Below the pieces are notes generated by a model. That model had not been told where the DNA came from. It worked only from the letters and a program-made list of their open reading frames with translations, and made no database searches. Positions 32,490 to 37,149 of a stretch of DNA of 37,149 nt are shown one piece after another; position 1 is the stretch's first letter, and each line of letters opens with the position of its first letter. The DNA is from Lachnospiraceae bacterium (lineage in GTDB: Bacteria; Bacillota; Clostridia; Lachnospirales; Lachnospiraceae). A program made the position numbers and the translations under genes. Location: NCBI GenBank assembly GCA_022781925.1, contig JALESO010000066.1, positions 1 to 37,149 of the forward strand, in the 5' to 3' direction.

Positions 32490-32695
32490 TCCGCCAGGCG
32501 GTACGCGTGCATACACTTTTTGCCATAACTGCTCTGTGTTGCACGCGCAGATTTACACGACGTTAGTAGATTTGTGATTACATGATTAACAAAAGGTAGG
32601 ATATGTGTTGTTGAGCCAGGTAAGTATTTGTGGTATATTTGCAGGGCTTTGGTGTGTAGATGAAACAACAGAGCGACATTATAACTGAAATAGTG

Positions 32696-32757
32696 AAATT
32701 GAAGAATCTTTTTGCACCAAGCGAGCGGCTAATTGTTGCAGAAGGATTCTTCAATTT
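32696..32757 (+). repeat. Fourth long hairpin before the LysM gene
   Basis: AAATTGAAGAATC (32696-32708) pairs perfectly with GATTCTTCAATTT (32745-32757), with an inner TGCA/TGCA pair. The loop contains GCGAGCGGCTAATTGTTGC, which resembles but does not match the conserved loop of the other copies. It could be a terminator for either strand. Confidence 0.6.
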
Positions 32758-32890
32758 TGCTTTCATATATTTTAGCATTATTTCCAAATATCGGCAAAAT
32801 CATACAGGTGCCATGTGATAAAATTCCCCGAGAAAATTAAGATACTGTGTTTATATCAAGTGTATCAAAGATAGAAAGAGGGAATAGAAC

Positions 32891-34531
32891 ATGGGAAATC
32901 AGCGTGATAGACAGTTTACTTTGCCGAAAAATATCCGCCAGATGGGAAAACTGGGAGAAACGTATAAAATTTATGTGGAGGATTTTGTATACACCTATGT
33001 GCACCGCACTTTGCGGGAAGAACAGGAAAAACAGGATTTTGTGGCGGCAGTGCTTCTGGGCAGACGTTTCTCACGGGCCGGTCAGGAATACATATTTATC
33101 AGCGGTGCGCAGCAGGTAGATTTTTCCCTGCGCGAGACAGCTGACAGCAGCATGCATTTTGAAACACAGGTGTCGGATGAAAAGCAAAATGCGGCCCTGT
33201 ATTTTGCGGAAAAAATGCCGGATGCCAGTCAGAAAATGGCAGAGAGCGGATATGAGAATACAGCAGCCGGAAAAGACAGGTCTGCTGAGTCTGTTGAGAA
33301 TGCAGATCAGATATTTCCGTCGGAGAGTTTTTCGGAAGAGGGTGGACAGGTTTACGGATCTGCGGGAGAAGTACCACAGTCGGATGCTTCTGTTGCGGAT
33401 GCCGGATTATTTTATGAATATGAAGAGCAGCCTTCCGCGGCAGTTTCCACGCAGGAACGTCAGCAGATGTTCTGGGAACGGGTATATCAGGGCATCAAAG
33501 AATATTTTTCCGAATATGAACTGCTTGGCTGGTATTTTGAAACAGACGGGGGCAATCTGGAGGTGACAGCATCGATACAGCAGTTTTTTGATGTGACGCA
33601 GGAGCATGGTTCCCGCTTTTTATATCTGGCGGACAGGCTGAACCGTGCAGACGCATTTTTTGTGCAGGAGCAGGGCAGACTGCAGCGGCTGGAAGGGTAC
33701 GCAGTGTATTATGAAAAAAATCCGGCCATGCAGGAATTTCTGGTGGCTCAGAACCGGCACAGTGATCCGGTCCGCAGTACGGAGGAGCGTGTGACCTCTG
33801 CCCGCGAGGATGTGGCACAGAATTACCGGGCGATCCTGAACAAATTAAATGAAAAACCTTCCCGGAAAAAATATCAGCCGTTTGTGTATGTGGCAGGTAT
33901 TGCGGTTCTTGCAGTGGTGGCGGCGACAGGCATTTCTCAGATTGGAAATTATCAGAATCTGAAGACGCTGGAGCAGACGTTGCAGACATTTTCCGGAAAC
34001 GTGCAAAAGGATGGTGCTGTTGATGATGGTTCGGAGTCCGCACCGGAAGAGCAGGGGGCGGTATCAGGAGATGCGTCAGCAGCAGAAAACGGACAGGCAT
34101 CAGATGCGGATGAGACCCAGGCGGAAGCAGGACAGGCATCGGATGCAAATGCACAAAATGCACAGAGTGGCAATGGTGAAAATGGACAGGATACACAAGG
34201 AGCAGGGAAAACTGGTGCTGGCGATGGTACACAGAATCATGGGGCAGATACATCTGTAAATACTGCTCAGGGCACAGGAACAGACACCTCAGCATCAAAT
34301 ATTTCCCAGAATGTGGGTGGGAACAGTCAGACATCCGGAAGCGGATCTGATGCATCAGGTGGAACGGCAGGCAGTTCTGCCCGATATTATACGGTGAAGA
34401 AGGGAGACAGCCTGATGTCTATCAGCAAAGCTGTTTATCATACTACTGCGATGATTCCGGAGATCTGCAACGCGAACCAGATTGAAAACATGGATATGAT
34501 CTATGAGGGACAACAGTTATTGCTGCCGTAA
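32891..34531 (+). CDS. Membrane-anchored LysM protein with disordered linker
   Basis: 546 residues. The first 320 are acidic and cytoplasmic, with no known domain but aromatic-rich helices near 185-245. One membrane helix lies at about 332-350 (FVYVAGIAVLAVVAATGI). An outside linker rich in Gly, Ser, Ala, Gln and Asp runs 365-495. A single LysM domain (YTVKKGDSLMSIS ... MIYEGQQLLL, about 498-546) should bind peptidoglycan. This bitopic layout suggests a link between the cytoplasm and the wall, possibly sensing or division-related. GAGGGAATAG precedes the start. No specific family is recognised beyond LysM. Confidence 0.85.
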   Translation: MGNQRDRQFTLPKNIRQMGKLGETYKIYVEDFVYTYVHRTLREEQEKQDFVAAVLLGRRFSRAGQEYIFISGAQQVDFSLRETADSSMHFETQVSDEKQNAALYFAEKMPDASQKMAESGYENTAAGKDRSAESVENADQIFPSESFSEEGGQVYGSAGEVPQSDASVADAGLFYEYEEQPSAAVSTQERQQMFWERVYQGIKEYFSEYELLGWYFETDGGNLEVTASIQQFFDVTQEHGSRFLYLADRLNRADAFFVQEQGRLQRLEGYAVYYEKNPAMQEFLVAQNRHSDPVRSTEERVTSAREDVAQNYRAILNKLNEKPSRKKYQPFVYVAGIAVLAVVAATGISQIGNYQNLKTLEQTLQTFSGNVQKDGAVDDGSESAPEEQGAVSGDASAAENGQASDADETQAEAGQASDANAQNAQSGNGENGQDTQGAGKTGAGDGTQNHGADTSVNTAQGTGTDTSASNISQNVGGNSQTSGSGSDASGGTAGSSARYYTVKKGDSLMSISKAVYHTTAMIPEICNANQIENMDMIYEGQQLLLP

Positions 34532-34565
34532 ACTTTCTGGACTTTACCATAAAAATGCATTATGA

Positions 34566-34784
34566 TATATCAGATGAGAGATGACTCCCACTTTTATAGG
34601 TGGTGAGCAACAAGATTATATTAGTGGTGGGATTCAATCTCCCATCTGATATAGCCTCCGGCAGGATTGCAGAGATGCACAGAAGAATATGTCATGCGTT
34701 GCATGACGTGCATCTCGCAGCAAGAATGCCGAAGGCATTCTTGAACAGATATAAGATGATTTCCGCTTCTGTGGGCGGTGAATA
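34566..34784 (+). repeat. Composite hairpin repeat element between the LysM and DUF5711 genes
   Basis: ATATCAGATG (34567-34576) and CATCTGATAT (34643-34652) are inverted ends of an 88-bp hairpin that contains core copy 2 (34579-34610, with GACTCCCACT facing AGTGGTGGGATT). Next is AGATGCAC-GTCATGC hairpin (about 34672-34715), then CAAGAATGCC/GGCATTCTTG (34721-34743), then core copy 3 (34754-34784, GATGATTTCCGCTTCTGTGG). The same pieces occur in another order at 21791-21844. MITE-like; no coding capacity. Confidence 0.6.
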
Positions 34785-34856
34785 GTAAAATAGTATCAGC
34801 TTGCAGGAAAAATGGATAAAAATACATCAGACAAACAGTTCTGAATGGAGGAAAGT

Positions 34857-36080
34857 ATGAAGAACGCAGGAAAAAGCAATCTACAGATGGTTCGGGCGAA
34901 CTGGGAAGAGATTGAGCGCAAGGTTCGGGAACATCATAGAAAGCAGTTAAGAATAATAGCGATTATTGTTGGTATCTGTGTGGCGCTGGGGATTAGTTAT
35001 TATATTTTTATGCAGCACAAGTCATATGATGACTACCGGATTACCAGTACGGCAGACCGCTCTGATACGGAGGCAACAAAGTTTGTAGATTTTAATGGAA
35101 ATCTGCTGAAATACAGCAATGACGGTGCATCCTATGTGACAGTGGACAATCAGGTCATCTGGAATCAGAGTTACGAAATGCAGGATCCGATCGTGGCTGT
35201 CTGTGGACAGTATGCGGCATTTGCGGATAAGACGGGCAAGCAGGTCTACGTGATGAATGGAAGTGGTACGCAGGGAAAATTCAAAGTGACGATGCCGGTG
35301 ATGAAGATTGATGTATCCTCAACCGGAAACGTTGCCGTGCTGATGGAAGAAGACGGAACCAGTTACCTTTCCCTTTACAGCAAGAGCGGAGAGCAGCTGG
35401 CAGAAGGTGCGGTTCATGTGGAAAAAGGCGGAACACCGATGGATATCGCACTTTCTGACGATGGAGAAAAAATGGCAGTATCCAGTCTGGATATCCATGA
35501 TGGCAGTGCCAAGAGTACCGTGACCTTTTATAATTTTGGCGCAGTCGGTGAAGGAAAAGTAGATCATATTGTAGCGACATATACTTATAAAGATACTGTG
35601 ATACCGGAGCTGGCGTATATCGGCTCCAGTCAGGTGATCGCATTCTCTGATCAGGGCGTTTATACTTTTACCGGTGGAAATACGCCGAAAGAGGGGCCAA
35701 AGAAACTGGTAGAAGACGAAATAAAAATGGTATTTCATGATAACAACTACTTTGGACTTGTATTTGCAGCGGGAAAAGACGAGGCAAAACGAAAAGTGGT
35801 TGTGTATAATATGAAGTGTGATGAGCAGACCCAGTTTGTGACGGATTTCCCGTTTGAGGAAATTCATTTTCTGGATAACCACGAAATCTGCCTGACCAGT
35901 AATTCTATGGCCGCACTTTATACCATGGGCGGGCTGAAGAAGTTCTATTATGAATTTAATGAGCCACTGTATCATATGATGCATGTAAAAGGCTATCGCA
36001 ATTATGCTTTTGTTGTGGAGGGAAAAACACAGCAGGTGCGTTTCAAATTATTTGAAAGCCGGAAAGCAGGCGAAAAGTAA
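34857..36080 (+). CDS. DUF5711-like single-pass membrane protein with propeller-like outer domain
   Basis: 407 residues from ATG 34857, chosen because GGAGGAAAGT (34847-34856) lies directly before it; an ATG at 34845 would contain that site. A basic N-terminus, one membrane helix (about 33-52, [19 protein letters not shown]) and a large outside domain of repeating beta-strand units (for example [41 protein letters not shown]) suggest a beta-propeller. Its stop overlaps the cvpA-like start. Function unknown; a wall- or envelope-related sensor role is a guess. Confidence 0.8.
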   Translation: MKNAGKSNLQMVRANWEEIERKVREHHRKQLRIIAIIVGICVALGISYYIFMQHKSYDDYRITSTADRSDTEATKFVDFNGNLLKYSNDGASYVTVDNQVIWNQSYEMQDPIVAVCGQYAAFADKTGKQVYVMNGSGTQGKFKVTMPVMKIDVSSTGNVAVLMEEDGTSYLSLYSKSGEQLAEGAVHVEKGGTPMDIALSDDGEKMAVSSLDIHDGSAKSTVTFYNFGAVGEGKVDHIVATYTYKDTVIPELAYIGSSQVIAFSDQGVYTFTGGNTPKEGPKKLVEDEIKMVFHDNNYFGLVFAAGKDEAKRKVVVYNMKCDEQTQFVTDFPFEEIHFLDNHEICLTSNSMAALYTMGGLKKFYYEFNEPLYHMMHVKGYRNYAFVVEGKTQQVRFKLFESRKAGEK

Positions 36081-36769
36081 TGAACTGGTTATTGTTAGTT
36101 GTAGCAGGCCTGATTCTGTTCTGCGCAGTTCGTGGATGGCGCAGAGGATTGCTGCGTATTTTATATTCCCTGGTTTCTGTGGTGTTGCTGATCGGTCTGA
36201 TCTCCTATGCCACACCGTATATTAGCAGCTATATCAAAAATAATACCGGAATATATACTGCGCTGGAGCAGCGTTGCGTTCAGTCGTTCCGGGAACGTGG
36301 TCAAAGCAGCGTATCACAGTCTGTTTCCGGTAATACCGACGTGGCAGGCGTATCTTTGCCGGAACAGGTTACTTCCTATATAACGGATTCCGGAAATAAC
36401 CTTCTGGATCAGAGTGGAATCTATGAAGCGTTAGGACGAAAAATGGCAGATTGGATCCTTGCCGGGATATCCTATTTTGTGGCGCTGCTGCTTGCCGGGC
36501 TGATCGTATCCATGATCGGAAGATCTCTGCGTATTATAAACCGGATTCCGGTATTGAAAGGCGTCAACCGTACACTGGGGATTTTTGCGGGAGCCTTTCA
36601 GGGACTGATCATAGTGTGGCTTCTGTTTTTGCTTTTGACTTTGTTTGCAGGGTCGGAACTGGGGCGGCAGTGTATCGCACAGATCGATCAGAGTAAAATT
36701 TTAAGTTATTTATACTATAATAATGTACCGTCTAAAATCCTGACAGGTTTTCTGATAGGAAAATTATAA
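36080..36769 (+). CDS. CvpA-family membrane protein
   Basis: 229 residues with four hydrophobic segments, the first [20 protein letters not shown], in which the conserved GWRRGLLR turn marks the CvpA family. An outside loop of about 70 residues lies between segments two and three. CvpA proteins are linked to colicin V production in E. coli and to envelope and stress phenotypes elsewhere. ATG overlaps the previous stop (TAATG), so it is coupled with the DUF5711-like gene. A terminator follows 11 bases after the stop. Confidence 0.88.
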   Translation: MNWLLLVVAGLILFCAVRGWRRGLLRILYSLVSVVLLIGLISYATPYISSYIKNNTGIYTALEQRCVQSFRERGQSSVSQSVSGNTDVAGVSLPEQVTSYITDSGNNLLDQSGIYEALGRKMADWILAGISYFVALLLAGLIVSMIGRSLRIINRIPVLKGVNRTLGIFAGAFQGLIIVWLLFLLLTLFAGSELGRQCIAQIDQSKILSYLYYNNVPSKILTGFLIGKL

Positions 36770-36780
36770 AATGATGTATA

Positions 36781-36823
36781 GATGTTGTGGCTGCGAAGCG
36801 CAGATACCACAACATCTATTTTT
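36781..36823 (+). terminator. Rho-independent terminator after the cvpA-like gene
   Basis: GATGTTGTGG (36781-36790) pairs with CCACAACATC (36807-36816); an inner CTGCG/CGCAG stem and a T-rich tail (TATTTTTA) follow. Confidence 0.92.
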
Positions 36824-36868
36824 ATGCAAAAAAACTTGCAAAAAGGTAAAAAAATATGTAAAAAAGTG

Positions 36869-36981
36869 TTGACAATGTAAAGCCCCGATGGTATTATCTA
36901 ATAGCTGTCGCGGGAACGAAGCGAAATGAAAAAATAACTTTTAAAAAAGTTGTTGACAAACGCAAATGACTGTGATAACAT
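36869..36981 (+). promoter_or_regulatory. Tandem rRNA-operon promoters
   Basis: P1: TTGACA (36869-36874), 17 bp, TATTAT (36892-36897). P2: TTGACA (36953-36958), 17 bp, TAACAT (36976-36981). Two consensus -35 boxes 84 bp apart, each after an A/T-rich UP-like stretch, are the usual layout of rrn operons. No reading frame follows. Confidence 0.85.
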
Positions 36982-37149
36982 ATAAAAGTCGCTGAACGAC
37001 AGCGATACACAAAGAACTTTGATAACTGAACAGTGAAATAACCTTGAAAGATTCATTGAGAAAAGCGAAGCAATTCGCATTTAAATGAGTTCGAGAGAAC
37101 AAAGCAGAGACGAAAGTCAAAGCAACCTAAAAAACAGTATGTTTTGGAA
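36982..37149 (+). other. Leader of an rRNA operon (16S gene outside the window)
   Basis: After P2 come the hairpin TCGCTG/CAGCGA (about 36990-37004), the AACTTTGATAACTGAACAGTG stretch typical of 16S leaders in Lachnospiraceae, and a GCGAAGCAATTCGC hairpin near 37065. No 16S start (AGAGTTTGAT) is reached. The identity is inferred from promoters and style. Confidence 0.7.

Noticed and set aside
32423..32787. Minus-strand frames in the spacer before the LysM gene
   Set aside because: They cover direct repeats and a long hairpin, have no ribosome-binding site and resemble no protein.
36898..37080. 60-codon minus-strand frame at the right edge
   Set aside because: It lies across tandem rRNA-type promoters and the leader and has no coding features.

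Overview
The window looks like a low-to-mid GC Firmicute chromosome, most likely a gut Lachnospiraceae (Clostridia). The grounds are strong AGGAGG ribosome-binding sites, an Opp/Nik-type lipoprotein transporter, a split transketolase, the dnaX-ybaB-recR block, a DUF5711-cvpA pair, and an rRNA-type leader with tandem promoters at the right edge. This placement is from gene content and style, not from a database search.

Layout. 1-1,100: the 3' end of etfA, two long hairpin repeats, and a LysE-type exporter divergent from a MocR-type (GntR-aminotransferase) regulator. 2.7-9.6 kb: a five-gene nickel/peptide ABC importer followed by two paralogous SAM methyltransferases. 9.7-24.0 kb: an accessory metabolic island containing a cyclase-family hydrolase, a 3-hydroxyacyl-CoA-dehydrogenase-like enzyme, a thiolase, an OFA-like MFS carrier, an iron-type alcohol dehydrogenase, a DUF362 protein plus a translationally coupled 91-aa protein, a sigma-54 activator on the opposite strand, larB, a His-rich CsoR/RcnR-type metal sensor, a His-rich short larC, rpoN (sigma-54 itself) and larE. 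24.0-26.4 kb: an XRE membrane regulator, a minimal Fst-like type I toxin-antitoxin locus, a 44-aa membrane peptide, a chimeric LysR/XRE gene remnant and tRNA-Ser(CGA). 26.7-32.3 kb: core genes pfkA, dnaX, ybaB, recR and the two transketolase halves. 32.3-37.1 kb: repeat-rich spacers, a LysM membrane protein, a DUF5711 protein, CvpA, and the promoters and leader of an rRNA operon whose 16S gene must lie just outside the window.

How the genes work together. LarB, LarC and LarE make the nickel-pincer nucleotide (NPN) cofactor of lactate-racemase-type enzymes, but no larA is present. Three -24/-12 sigma-54 promoters stand before the cyclase gene, the DUF362 gene and larB. Each is preceded by copies of a TTTGCAACA-type motif; two of these lie in an identical 22-bp block. 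The activator gene and rpoN are in the same island. The simplest reading is one regulon in which a substrate sensed by the PAS-AAA-Fis activator induces a catabolic pathway together with synthesis of its nickel cofactor. The Nik-type importer could supply the metal. The DUF362 protein, in the place where LarA would be expected, is the best candidate for a new NPN-dependent or otherwise metal-dependent enzyme. That last step is inference.
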